64,000 nt of DNA from Vallitalea sp. (GTDB lineage: Bacteria; Bacillota; Clostridia; Lachnospirales; Vallitaleaceae), in the NCBI GenBank assembly GCA_025210235.1, contig JAOASG010000003.1, positions 24,467 to 88,466 of the forward strand. The letters run 5' to 3'. The position numbers and the translations under genes were made by a program. Of the stretch, positions 31,987 to 40,098 are shown one piece after another. The stretch's first letter is position 1, and every line of letters begins with the position of its first letter. Under the pieces are notes generated by a model. It saw only the letters and a program-made list of their open reading frames with translations, was not told where the DNA came from and did not search any database.

Positions 31987-32418
31987 TTAAAAATCAGACT
32001 CTTCTTCATCATCTTCCCATTCTAAAAATTCGATAGAGCCATCTTTAGGAGTAGGTTTTTCAATGTATCCTTGCCAATACGCTGCTAATTTTACGGATAC
32101 AAGGGAAATAATTACCCCTACTAAATTAATCGTTGTCTCTAATGCTCCAACTATTAATACCAAAATAGTTAATAAATATCTTAAGAAATAATGAAAGCTA
32201 GCATATTTTTTAGCCGCTGCTGGAGGTTTATTTATTGCTTTCTTAAACGTAACTTCCATTAGTTTTAGTTTAAGTATTGAAAAAATCCCTCCAAGAACTA
32301 ATCCTTTACCATATGCATAAATATCTTCAACAAAAAATAGCCCCACTAAAAAAGAAAAACCTACTATAAGTATAATTTTAAATGCTAATGGGATAAATAT
32401 TGATTCTTCAGATTTCAT
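31987..32418 (-). CDS. atpI: ATP synthase subunit I (AtpI)
   Basis: The 143-aa protein has four hydrophobic segments and the AtpI pattern (GLVLGGIFSILKLKLMEVTFKKAINKPP...YFLRYLLTILVLIVGAL), ending in a very acidic cytoplasmic tail (EWEDDEEESDF). AtpI aids c-ring assembly in Na+ and H+ F-ATPases. A GTG 30 nt upstream is in frame, but AGAAGGA lies 8 nt before the ATG at 32418, leaving a 1-nt gap after atpZ, so I choose the ATG. Confidence 0.8.
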   Translation of the reverse strand: MKSEESIFIPLAFKIILIVGFSFLVGLFFVEDIYAYGKGLVLGGIFSILKLKLMEVTFKKAINKPPAAAKKYASFHYFLRYLLTILVLIVGALETTINLVGVIISLVSVKLAAYWQGYIEKPTPKDGSIEFLEWEDDEEESDF

Positions 32419-32419
32419 A

Positions 32420-32650
32420 TTAGGAGTCCTTCTTTCTCTTTTTAGCACTTTTCATTGAAATAACATATAAATTACGAAAAGCAGAAAGCATACCTAGTAT
32501 GGTAAAAATAATAAGGAATAATACTTTAGTATCAAATAAATTGTCTAAATAATTTCCAAATAAAATACAACCAATTATAGGTATAGCCATTAAGAAACCT
32601 ATTTGACTTATTAAAGATAAGCTTTTCATTATATGGGGATTAAACTTCAT
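32420..32650 (-). CDS. atpZ: AtpZ-like small membrane protein
   Basis: The 76-aa protein has two membrane helices with SLISQIGFLMAIPIIGCILFGNYLDNLF, the pattern of the AtpZ/AtpI small protein family at the start of atp operons, which is linked to ion (Mg2+/Ca2+) handling and assembly. It is the first gene of the operon. A GAAGGAG site precedes the ATG. A TATAAT box lies 34 nt upstream (complement 32684-32689), without a good -35. Confidence 0.8.
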   Translation of the reverse strand: MKFNPHIMKSLSLISQIGFLMAIPIIGCILFGNYLDNLFDTKVLFLIIFTILGMLSAFRNLYVISMKSAKKRKKDS

Positions 32651-32683
32651 AAGTTTCTCCTTCTTAATAAAATATTATACCCA

Positions 32684-32689
32684 TGATTT
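32684..32689 (-). promoter_or_regulatory. Candidate -10 box of the ATP synthase operon
   Basis: A perfect TATAAT on the minus strand lies 34 nt before the atpZ start codon. No convincing TTGACA-like -35 is found 16-18 nt further upstream, so the promoter call is tentative. Confidence 0.4.
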
Positions 32690-32767
32690 TGGCATATGTC
32701 TACAGTATTAAGTATTTTTTTACAGTTTTCAAATAAATCTAACTATGCTAACGGTAAACATATATAT

Positions 32768-33886
32768 CTATAATAAACTATTTACGATAATATCAACTAT
32801 TCTACTTGATGCATTTCCATCTCCATAAGGATTAACAGCATTTGCCATCTTATTATATTGATTAGCATCTTCGATTAATGATTTTGTTAATTCATAAATA
32901 GTATTTTCTTCTACTCCAGCAAGTCTTAACGTACCTGCTTCTATCCCTTCTGGTCTTTCTGTTACATTCCTTAGTACTAAAACTGGTTTACCCATTGAAG
33001 GAACTTCTTCTTGTAACCCTCCAGAATCAGTTAATACTAAATAAGACTTATTTAATAAGTTATGCATATCTTGCATTTCAAGCGGATCTAATAAATGTAT
33101 TCTTTCTTGTTCTCCTAGAATTTTAAAGGCAACATTTCTGACTGCAGGATTTAAGTGAACTGCATAAACAACTTCTACATCTTTATACTCTTCTACAATT
33201 CTCTTAACTGCCTTGCAAATATTTTCTAAAGGCTCACCAAGATTTTCTCTTCTATGAGCTGTCATAGTAATTATCTTTTTATTATTATAGTCTAAATTAT
33301 TTAATTTATTTTCTTTAAATATATAATTTTCTTTAATTGTTGTTTTAAGTGAATCAATTACTGTATTTCCAGTAATAAAAATATCCTTTTCATCAACACC
33401 TTCTTTTAATAGATGCTCTCTTGCAGTAATTGTTGGAGCAAAATGTAAATCTGTTAAACATCCTGTTAACTTCCTATTCATCTCTTCTGGAAAAGGTTCA
33501 TATTTATTATAAGTTCTAAGACCTGCTTCTACATGACCAACTTTTACCTTATTATAAAATGCAGCTAATGAACCTGCAAAAGTAGTTGTTGTATCACCAT
33601 GTACAAGTACAATATCAGGATTCTCTTTCTTTATTACATTACTAATTCCTTCTAATGCTCTTGTAGTTATTTGTGAAAGAGTTTGTTTTTCTTTCATAAT
33701 ATCTAAATCATAATCTGGAGTTAAATTAAATACTTTTAATACCTGATCCAACATTTCTCTATGCTGAGCAGTAACACATACAATGCTTTCCACATATTCT
33801 GACTTTTCTAATTCCTTAACTACTGGTGCCATTTTAATTGCTTCTGGACGTGTACCAAAAATACTCATAACTTTTATTTTGGCCAT
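32768..33886 (-). CDS. mnaA: UDP-N-acetylglucosamine 2-epimerase (non-hydrolysing)
   Basis: The 372-aa protein has the family start IKVMSIFGTRPEAIKMAPVVKEL. It also has HVEAGLRTYNKYEPFPEEMNRKL, with the conserved active-site region, and TDSGGLQEEVPSMGKPVLVLRNVTERPEGIEAG for UDP binding. It interconverts UDP-GlcNAc and UDP-ManNAc for wall teichoic acid or other envelope polymers. It lies directly upstream of the atp operon and downstream of tagO on the same strand, the order seen in Bacilli. An AGGAGG site precedes the ATG. Confidence 0.93.
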   Translation of the reverse strand: MAKIKVMSIFGTRPEAIKMAPVVKELEKSEYVESIVCVTAQHREMLDQVLKVFNLTPDYDLDIMKEKQTLSQITTRALEGISNVIKKENPDIVLVHGDTTTTFAGSLAAFYNKVKVGHVEAGLRTYNKYEPFPEEMNRKLTGCLTDLHFAPTITAREHLLKEGVDEKDIFITGNTVIDSLKTTIKENYIFKENKLNNLDYNNKKIITMTAHRRENLGEPLENICKAVKRIVEEYKDVEVVYAVHLNPAVRNVAFKILGEQERIHLLDPLEMQDMHNLLNKSYLVLTDSGGLQEEVPSMGKPVLVLRNVTERPEGIEAGTLRLAGVEENTIYELTKSLIEDANQYNKMANAVNPYGDGNASSRIVDIIVNSLL

Positions 33887-34032
33887 TACATAACCTCCTG
33901 TTTTATTACACTAAATCTTCAAAGGTTTTTGTCGAAAATTTAACATTTTTAAAAACACATTTTATATTATACAACTATTTATCGTTAGATGCAAAATTTT
34001 TTATACAAATTTTATATTATCAACAAGTATTC

Positions 34033-34087
34033 AACTGTTTAAACATGGACGTTTTATCTGCTGGGGTAATATTATCCTATACCATAT
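34033..34087. repeat. Family A repeat remnant
   Basis: The core TGTTTAAACATGGACGTTTT, then ATCTGCTG and the right arm AATATTATCCTATACCAT are kept, but no left arm is present. It lies in the ~305-bp gap between mnaA and the divergent ACT gene, just before that gene's promoter. Nothing else is seen in this gap. Confidence 0.6.
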
Positions 34088-34126
34088 AAAATCAAGCTTA
34101 AATATTTTCGTGGTAAGTTTTTATAT

Positions 34127-34155
34127 TTGTTACCCTTCTAAGTATGTGTTATAAT
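34127..34155 (+). promoter_or_regulatory. Promoter of the ACT-domain gene
   Basis: TTGTTA (34127-34132) and a perfect TATAAT (34150-34155) are 17 nt apart, 38 nt before the ATG. An AGGAG ribosome binding site follows. Confidence 0.7.
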
Positions 34156-34192
34156 CTTATAAAATAGTAGAATAAAAAACAGGAGTGATTAT

Positions 34193-34660
34193 ATGAATAG
34201 AATTATTAGTAAGTTAAATATTAACGAGAACGTAACATTAATAACATTAACAAACATTCCTATTAATAATAAAAATATTGCCGAGATTTTCACTTCTTTA
34301 GCTGAAGCTAATATTAATGTTGACATGATTAGTCAAACATCTCCCTTAAAAGGCAAAATTAATATATCCTTTACTTTAGAAGATGATGTATTGTTTAATG
34401 CAATACAAACATTAAAATCTTATAAAAAAGATATCCCTAACTTACGCATAGATGTTAATTCAAATAATACTAAACTATCATTATATGACGAAGATATAAA
34501 CCTCAAACCTGGTATTGCTGCAAAAACTATGTCTATATTATCACAAGCTGATATAGATATCAAAATGATTACAACATCAGAAGTTGATATTTCTTATTTA
34601 ATATATGCATCTGATCAAGAAAAAGCAATAAGAGTACTTAATGATATTATAAAAAAATAA
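34193..34660 (+). CDS. Stand-alone tandem ACT domain protein (aspartokinase regulatory-like)
   Basis: The 155-aa protein consists only of two ACT domains (about 14-80 and 92-154). Segments such as VTLITLTNIPINNKNIAEIFTSLAEANINVDMISQT and LKPGIAAKTMSILSQADIDIKMITTSEVDISYLI match the C-terminal regulatory half of aspartate kinases, without the kinase domain. It may sense an amino acid or regulate another enzyme in trans. It is transcribed opposite to its neighbours, with its own promoter and terminator, so it looks inserted into the tagO-mnaA block. Confidence 0.75.
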   Translation: MNRIISKLNINENVTLITLTNIPINNKNIAEIFTSLAEANINVDMISQTSPLKGKINISFTLEDDVLFNAIQTLKSYKKDIPNLRIDVNSNNTKLSLYDEDINLKPGIAAKTMSILSQADIDIKMITTSEVDISYLIYASDQEKAIRVLNDIIKK

Positions 34661-34664
34661 AACT

Positions 34665-34703
34665 AAAGCTATCTCTTTTAGTTACATAATTTGAGATAGC
34701 TTT
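34665..34703. terminator. Bidirectional terminator between ACT gene and tagO
   Basis: AAAGCTATCTC (34665-34675) and GAGATAGCTTT (34693-34703) form an 11-bp perfect stem with a 17-nt loop. It lies 4 nt after the ACT stop codon and between convergent genes. Confidence 0.75.
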
Positions 34704-34737
34704 AATTATATTATTATTATTTTATTAGGAAATATAT

Positions 34738-35796
34738 TTATTTTTTCTTTATTTTTGTTAAAATAAAATCAAATATCCATACAATAGCTATTAACCCAAT
34801 AATTATAACCGCAAATTTTATATCATTCATTGCTATTAGTATTCCTGCAATACCAAATCCACCACTAATTCCATATAAAGTTAGAACTGCTTTTTTATGG
34901 CTATATCCTTTATCCATTAGTCGATGATGCAAGTGACCTCTATCTGCTTCCCAAACAGGCCTACCATTAGCAACTCTTCTAAGTATCGCAAAAGATGTAT
35001 CAAATATTGGTAGCCCCAATATTAATACTGCCACAATAATTGTTATAGCAGTATATCCTTTTATAAGTCCTTGTATAGATATTACGGATAATGTAAATCC
35101 TAAAAATGTTGACCCTGTAGACCCCATAAAAATAGTTGCAGGATTAAAATTATGCGGAAGAAATCCTAAACAAGCCCCCGCTAGAGCCCCCGTTAACAAA
35201 ACAGCAGTTGGTTCCCCATATAATATTGATACAAACATTAAGCAAAGAGCTGCTATAGAAGATACTCCTGTAGCTAATCCATCTAAACCATCTATAAAAT
35301 TAACTGCATTAGTTATCCCTATTATCCAAATAATTGTTATAATATCACTAAAAGAACCCAATAATATAACACCGCCAGGTGCCCAAGGCCAAGTTATTGC
35401 TTTAATTGTCGTACCTGTAAAAATTACAATTAAAGCTGCAAACACTTGAAAAAATAATCTTGATTTAGCTGACAAATCATAAATATCATCTAATAAACCT
35501 ACAATTGTAATTACTATACCACCACATATTAATCCAACTAAATGTACAAATTCTAAATTTTTTATAGAGGGTGCAAAAATCGCAACTGTTATTAAAAATC
35601 CTAAAACAATGGAAATCCCACCTGCTAAAGGCATCGGTTTATTATGCATCCCTCTTTCTTTTGGCATATCAATAGCACCTATTTTAAAAGCTAACTTTTT
35701 ACTTAGTGGCGTAGTTATACATGCTATCAAGAATGAAACTCCGAACGCAATAATATATATTAAGTTACTATTAATATTTTCTAAAATATTAGGCAT
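34738..35796 (-). CDS. tagO: Undecaprenyl-phosphate GlcNAc-1-phosphate transferase
   Basis: The 352-aa protein has about eleven membrane helices with the three cytoplasmic motifs of the MraY/WecA/TagO family: LLDD (Asp103-Asp104), NFIDGLDG (166-173) and HLHHRL (288-293). It starts assembly of wall teichoic acid or a related glycopolymer on undecaprenyl phosphate. The neighbouring mnaA provides UDP-ManNAc for the next step. AAGGGGAG precedes the ATG. Confidence 0.9.
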   Translation of the reverse strand: MPNILENINSNLIYIIAFGVSFLIACITTPLSKKLAFKIGAIDMPKERGMHNKPMPLAGGISIVLGFLITVAIFAPSIKNLEFVHLVGLICGGIVITIVGLLDDIYDLSAKSRLFFQVFAALIVIFTGTTIKAITWPWAPGGVILLGSFSDIITIIWIIGITNAVNFIDGLDGLATGVSSIAALCLMFVSILYGEPTAVLLTGALAGACLGFLPHNFNPATIFMGSTGSTFLGFTLSVISIQGLIKGYTAITIIVAVLILGLPIFDTSFAILRRVANGRPVWEADRGHLHHRLMDKGYSHKKAVLTLYGISGGFGIAGILIAMNDIKFAVIIIGLIAIVWIFDFILTKIKKK

Positions 35797-35821
35797 TTTT
35801 TATTCATCTCCCCTTATCCTT

Positions 35822-36265
35822 TTACCCTTCAAACCTATCTACAGTAATACCTGCTTCTTTTAATAGTTCCATGGAAAGTTCATCTGGATAAGTACCTTTA
35901 AAAACAACTCTTTTTATGCCTGCATTAATTATTAATTTAGAGCAAATAACACATGGTTGATCTGTAACATATATTGTTCCTCCATCAATTGAAACTCCAT
36001 GCATAGCAGCTTGTACTATAGCATTTTGTTCTGCGTGAGAAGCTCTACACAATTCATGCCTCTGCCCAGATGGAATATTTAATTTTTCTCTTAAACACCC
36101 TATTTCTTCGCAATGCTTACATCCTGATGGTGCACCATTATATCCAGTAGTTAATATTCTCCTATCTTTTACAATTACTGCTCCAACTTTCCTTCTAAGA
36201 CAAGTTGATCTTCCCTTAATTATTTCAACTATATCCATAAAATATTCATCCCAAGATGGTCTCAT
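35822..36265 (-). CDS. comEB: dCMP deaminase (ComEB family)
   Basis: The 147-aa protein has the zinc and catalytic motif HAEQNA (His77, Glu79) and PCVIC (Cys105, Cys108) of cytidine/deoxycytidylate deaminases, and an N-terminal [31 protein letters not shown] block. It converts dCMP to dUMP for thymidylate synthesis. It sits 19 nt after rpiB and 25 nt before tagO, the same order as in Bacillus relatives. The AUG follows GGGGGAAC. Confidence 0.9.
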   Translation of the reverse strand: MRPSWDEYFMDIVEIIKGRSTCLRRKVGAVIVKDRRILTTGYNGAPSGCKHCEEIGCLREKLNIPSGQRHELCRASHAEQNAIVQAAMHGVSIDGGTIYVTDQPCVICSKLIINAGIKRVVFKGTYPDELSMELLKEAGITVDRFEG

Positions 36266-36284
36266 ACATGTTCCCCCGTTATAT

Positions 36285-36716
36285 TTAATCTATTTCAATT
36301 TTATTTATTCTTTTTATATGTCTTTCATCACCAGAAAAATCAGTATTTAAGAAATTATCTACAATCATTAAAGCAAGTTCTGGCCCAACTATCCTTCCTC
36401 CAAGAGCAAGAACATTAGCATCATTATGTTCTCTTGTTGCTTTTGCAGAAAAACAATCGTGGCATAAAGCTGCTCGAATCCCTTTTACTTTATTAGCAGC
36501 TATTGAAATACCTATACCCGTACCACATATTAAAATTCCCTTTTGACATTCTTTATTAACCACTGCATTACACACTTTTTTTGCATAATCAGGATAATCA
36601 TGTGAACTTTCATCATAACATCCATAATCTTTATATTGTATTTGATTATTATCTAAGTATTTAATTATTTCTTGTTTTAATTGGTATCCACCATGGTCAC
36701 TTCCAATTCCAATCAT
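36285..36716 (-). CDS. rpiB: Ribose 5-phosphate isomerase B
   Basis: The 143-aa protein begins [14 protein letters not shown] and has [24 protein letters not shown] and [11 protein letters not shown], the phosphate-binding and active-site motifs of RpiB/LacAB. It interconverts ribose 5-phosphate and ribulose 5-phosphate. It follows the YwlE-like phosphatase gene with an AAGGAG site before the ATG. Confidence 0.93.
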   Translation of the reverse strand: MIGIGSDHGGYQLKQEIIKYLDNNQIQYKDYGCYDESSHDYPDYAKKVCNAVVNKECQKGILICGTGIGISIAANKVKGIRAALCHDCFSAKATREHNDANVLALGGRIVGPELALMIVDNFLNTDFSGDERHIKRINKIEID

Positions 36717-36788
36717 TTTGTTTTCTCCTTATTATTTATTTTTTAGTTAAGTAATTACATAACTAGATTCGGCTTATTCTTTAATATA

Positions 36789-37232
36789 TTACAATATTTT
36801 TTTAGTTAATTTATTAATTAATAAACTTATCTCATTTGCACATTCCATATATACATCTTTACTACAACCGTAAGGATCTTTAACATCTCCTAGTTCATCT
36901 AAGTACTCTTTTAATGTCGCTACATTATCTTTTATATTGGGATACGTAACTAAAATATAGTTTTTATGGCTTTCTGTCATTGTTAAGACTAATGTGTCTT
37001 TGTCAACTTCATCTTCAGTAAATGATATAGCAATATGATTTTTTATATTTGGATACTTGTTTTTTACAATATCAACTGTATATTCATTAGCAGGTGAAGG
37101 AAAGCTTACAAGAATACCTCTAGAAATAACCTCAATATTTATATTGTTTTCACTAAAACTTTTAATTGCTAAAGCTTCTGCTATAGGACTTCTGCAAGTA
37201 TTTCCTGTACAAACAAAAATTATTCTTTTCAT
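36789..37232 (-). CDS. ywlE: Protein-arginine-phosphatase-like low-molecular-weight phosphatase (YwlE type)
   Basis: The 147-aa protein begins with the P-loop FVCTGNTCRSPIAEA. The catalytic Cys8 and Arg14 are present, and the residue before Cys13 is Thr12. In YwlE a Thr at this place selects phosphoarginine over phosphotyrosine. The general-acid Asp is in DVKDPYGC near residue 112. It probably reverses McsB-type arginine phosphorylation. It lies between sua5 and rpiB as in Bacillus. A tyrosine phosphatase activity cannot be excluded. Confidence 0.8.
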   Translation of the reverse strand: MKRIIFVCTGNTCRSPIAEALAIKSFSENNINIEVISRGILVSFPSPANEYTVDIVKNKYPNIKNHIAISFTEDEVDKDTLVLTMTESHKNYILVTYPNIKDNVATLKEYLDELGDVKDPYGCSKDVYMECANEISLLINKLTKKIL

Positions 37233-37293
37233 TTAATTAACACCCTTAAATATTTATTTAACATATAATTTATATTAAGAATTATTTGATTTT

Positions 37294-38346
37294 CTAATCA
37301 ATATTTATAATTTTATTACCAGCTGCTTTTAACAACCTATTCATAGTAGCTGAACCAATGTCTTTATTAGAAAAAGCTTCACAATATATACTTTCAACTT
37401 TCTTATTGTCAAATTCCCTTAACACTCTAAATAAATTAGATGCTATTTCGTCAGGTTTGTTCTCATCTCCAATTACAATAACATCATCGCAATAATACAT
37501 CTCTTTAGTTTGTTTAGTGGCTATAACTCCTACTTTGTTACCTTTTTCTTGTTCTGTTTTAATTAATTCATTAATATGAACTATAACTTTATTACTTGCT
37601 CCACTAAAAACAAATAAATTTGCATTTGGAGCATAATGTCTATATTTCATTCCTGGTGATTTTGGAATTAAATTTTTATTTGATTTTTTAATAGCTGGGT
37701 CAACAAAAACTTTACCTACTACTTGTTCCAACATTTCTTTAGTTATTCCGCCAGGTCTTAGTATTGTTGGTATAGTGTCTGTTACATCTAATACTGTGGA
37801 TTCAAGACCAATCTCACAATATCCCCCATCAATAATCATATCAACCTTTCCATTTAAATCATTTATTACATGTTCAGCCATTGTAGGACTCGGACGTCCT
37901 GATATATTGGCACTTGGGGCAGCAATTGGTAAATCTGCCTCTTTAATAATACTTCTTGCAATTGTATGTGAAGGCATACGAATAGCTACAGTATTAAGAC
38001 CACCTGTAATATTATCTGGAATTATATCTCTTTTCTCAAATATTAATGTTAAAGGCCCTGGCCAAAATTCATCCATTAATTTTTCAGCAGTATAATTTAT
38101 TTTTTTAGCATATTTTTGCACATCTTGTTTACTAGATACATGCACAATTAAAGGATTATCAGAAGGTCTTCCTTTTGCTTCATATATTTTATTTATTGCG
38201 TTAACATCTAATGAATTAGCTCCAATTCCATAAACTGTTTCGGTGGGAAATGCAACTAACCCACCTTCTTTTAAAATATTTCCTGCTTGCTTAATTATAT
38301 TATTATCAATATTATTAATGTCTACTCTTTTAATTATTGTCTCCAT
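37294..38346 (-). CDS. L-threonylcarbamoyladenylate synthase (Sua5/YwlC)
   Basis: The 350-aa length and layout are those of the two-domain Sua5 type. The N-terminal YrdC/TsaC domain (about 10-200) has GGLVAFPTETVYGIGANS, KGRPSDNPLIVHV and PSANISGRPSPT. It is followed by a Sua5 domain with PGMKYRHYAPNA in the linker. It makes the threonylcarbamoyl-AMP needed for t6A modification of tRNA. It is the first gene of the block leading to ywlE, rpiB and comEB. Confidence 0.92.
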   Translation of the reverse strand: METIIKRVDINNIDNNIIKQAGNILKEGGLVAFPTETVYGIGANSLDVNAINKIYEAKGRPSDNPLIVHVSSKQDVQKYAKKINYTAEKLMDEFWPGPLTLIFEKRDIIPDNITGGLNTVAIRMPSHTIARSIIKEADLPIAAPSANISGRPSPTMAEHVINDLNGKVDMIIDGGYCEIGLESTVLDVTDTIPTILRPGGITKEMLEQVVGKVFVDPAIKKSNKNLIPKSPGMKYRHYAPNANLFVFSGASNKVIVHINELIKTEQEKGNKVGVIATKQTKEMYYCDDVIVIGDENKPDEIASNLFRVLREFDNKKVESIYCEAFSNKDIGSATMNRLLKAAGNKIINID

Positions 38347-38429
38347 ATAATATCTCCATGTATATTTAATATCATCTTAACTATTATACCACATATTTCT
38401 TAAATTGAAAGATTAAGTGTATTTATAAG

Positions 38430-39260
38430 CTATTTTATAGAAAAGTGAATTATATTATCTTTTTTATTTTTATTTATTTCATACAATACCTTTAATCCAA
38501 TTATTGTTATTAAAATTCCAAAAAATATAACACTTACTAGATTAGTATCTGTTAAGCTTAAATTTTTAACATTAGAAATTATAGTACTTAATGAATTAAT
38601 TACAATGTGTAATAAAATTGAGCTATACAAACTTCCAGTCCAAATAACAACATATCCAAAAATAATTCCTATAACAAATGCATATATTCCTTGCACTAAA
38701 TTCATATGTCCGACACCAAATAATATAGCTTGTATTATTACCGCACCCAAAACGCCAAATCCAGTCCTTAATTTTCCTAATATTATCCCTCTATAAAAGA
38801 TCTCTTCACATATAGGTATTAAAATACCAACACATATTAAAGTAATATAAAACTTATTACTAACAATCTTTTGTATAATTTCACCGTACTGTGGAATTAA
38901 TTGTTCTATTTTAATTAACGATAATATACTATTTATTGTTATATTAATCCCTATCCCACAGATAAAACATAAGCATATATTTTTCAAAGATATCTTTTTA
39001 TTAAGTTTATTTTCTTTTACAAAACTTTTTTTACTTATAACAAAAAACAAAAAGAAAATACTTAACGTAACAACCCAACCTATTATAATAATTAATAAAG
39101 AATATTTTTCTGTAAATGTTACTAGCCCCTGTTGTTCAAATATATTCATTCCTGTTTTAATAGTATGATATATTCCTACTAAAAAAGTTACCATTACTTG
39201 TAGTATAATAGAAATAATCACAAAAATAATACTATGAAATAAAACTTTACTTTTTTTCAT
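38430..39260 (-). CDS. CPBP-family intramembrane metalloprotease
   Basis: The 276-aa protein has about eight membrane helices with EEIFYRGII (the EExxxR motif), GVGHMN and LLHIVINS, the three motifs of the CPBP/Abi (type II CAAX-like) protease family. Target unknown; members act in prenyl-protein processing, bacteriocin self-immunity or signalling. An upstream in-frame start at 39317 would overlap an intercistronic hairpin. AAGGGG 7 nt before the ATG at 39260 fixes the start. It follows cwlD. Confidence 0.8.
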   Translation of the reverse strand: MKKSKVLFHSIIFVIISIILQVMVTFLVGIYHTIKTGMNIFEQQGLVTFTEKYSLLIIIIGWVVTLSIFFLFFVISKKSFVKENKLNKKISLKNICLCFICGIGINITINSILSLIKIEQLIPQYGEIIQKIVSNKFYITLICVGILIPICEEIFYRGIILGKLRTGFGVLGAVIIQAILFGVGHMNLVQGIYAFVIGIIFGYVVIWTGSLYSSILLHIVINSLSTIISNVKNLSLTDTNLVSVIFFGILITIIGLKVLYEINKNKKDNIIHFSIK

Positions 39261-39284
39261 TCTTGCACCCCTTACTGATTTAAA

Positions 39285-39313
39285 GGATTGTCTTAAAATA
39301 TTATAAGACAACC
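39285..39313 (-). terminator. Hairpin between cwlD and the CPBP gene
   Basis: On the minus strand GGGTTGTCTTA pairs with TAAGACAATCC (one G-T), followed by TTTAAAT. It lies directly after the cwlD stop codon and could end or attenuate transcription before the CPBP gene. Confidence 0.55.
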
Positions 39314-39321
39314 CCATACTA

Positions 39322-40026
39322 TTATTCTTCAGTTGAAAACTTCATAATACCAATGTAGATAGCCCATGCAATCTTATCTTGATAATCTTCTTTTGACAAT
39401 AATTCAGCCTCTTCATAATTTGATAAAAAACCACATTCAACTATAACACTAGGTATTTTTGTTTGTTTCAAAACAAAATAAGAATTACTATCTTTTACCT
39501 GACGGTTGTTTTCTTTATCTACAAATGTTTTAATACCTTGTTGTATACACCCTGCTAATTTCTTACCTTCCTCTGATTTAGCAAAATAAAACACTTGCGC
39601 CCCTTTATATTTTTCTTGCGGAAAACTATTTTGATGAATGCTTACCATTATATCTGCTCCACATGTATTAATTATTTCCTTTCTTCTATTCATATCATCT
39701 CGTTTTTTATTTTTACTATATTCGTTATAAAGACCAACATCATCTTCTCTAGTCATAACAACTTCTGCTCCGCTATATTCTAGGTAAGCTTTTAATTTTT
39801 TTGCTATCGCCAAATTAATATCTTTTTCAAGTTTCCCATTTACTCCAACTTTTCCTGGATCAAAGCCTCCATGCCCTGCATCAACAACTATCTTAAATTC
39901 TTTATTATTACTAGAAAACACATTAATAACTCTATTAGCATATAATATAGTCACTATTAAAAATATTAATATAATTAGTGATACAAACCATATTAGAACA
40001 TGAGATTTTTTTATAATTATGATCAT
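39322..40026 (-). CDS. cwlD: Germination-specific N-acetylmuramoyl-L-alanine amidase CwlD
   Basis: The 234-aa protein has an N-terminal membrane anchor (about 8-30) and an Amidase_3 domain with intact zinc ligands His52 (VVDAGHGG), Glu67 (KLEKD) and His131 (SIHQN), plus the catalytic Glu in VIVECGFLSN. Size and motifs match CwlD, which removes peptides to start muramic-delta-lactam formation in the spore cortex. It is a spore-former marker. Compare the pseudo-amidase at 1559-2338. Confidence 0.88.
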   Translation of the reverse strand: MIIIIKKSHVLIWFVSLIILIFLIVTILYANRVINVFSSNNKEFKIVVDAGHGGFDPGKVGVNGKLEKDINLAIAKKLKAYLEYSGAEVVMTREDDVGLYNEYSKNKKRDDMNRRKEIINTCGADIMVSIHQNSFPQEKYKGAQVFYFAKSEEGKKLAGCIQQGIKTFVDKENNRQVKDSNSYFVLKQTKIPSVIVECGFLSNYEEAELLSKEDYQDKIAWAIYIGIMKFSTEE

Positions 40027-40098
40027 ATATCCACCAAGAGTTTTTTTATAATATATTAATTAAGACATCCTTATTATGCATATATAATTAATTTCATA

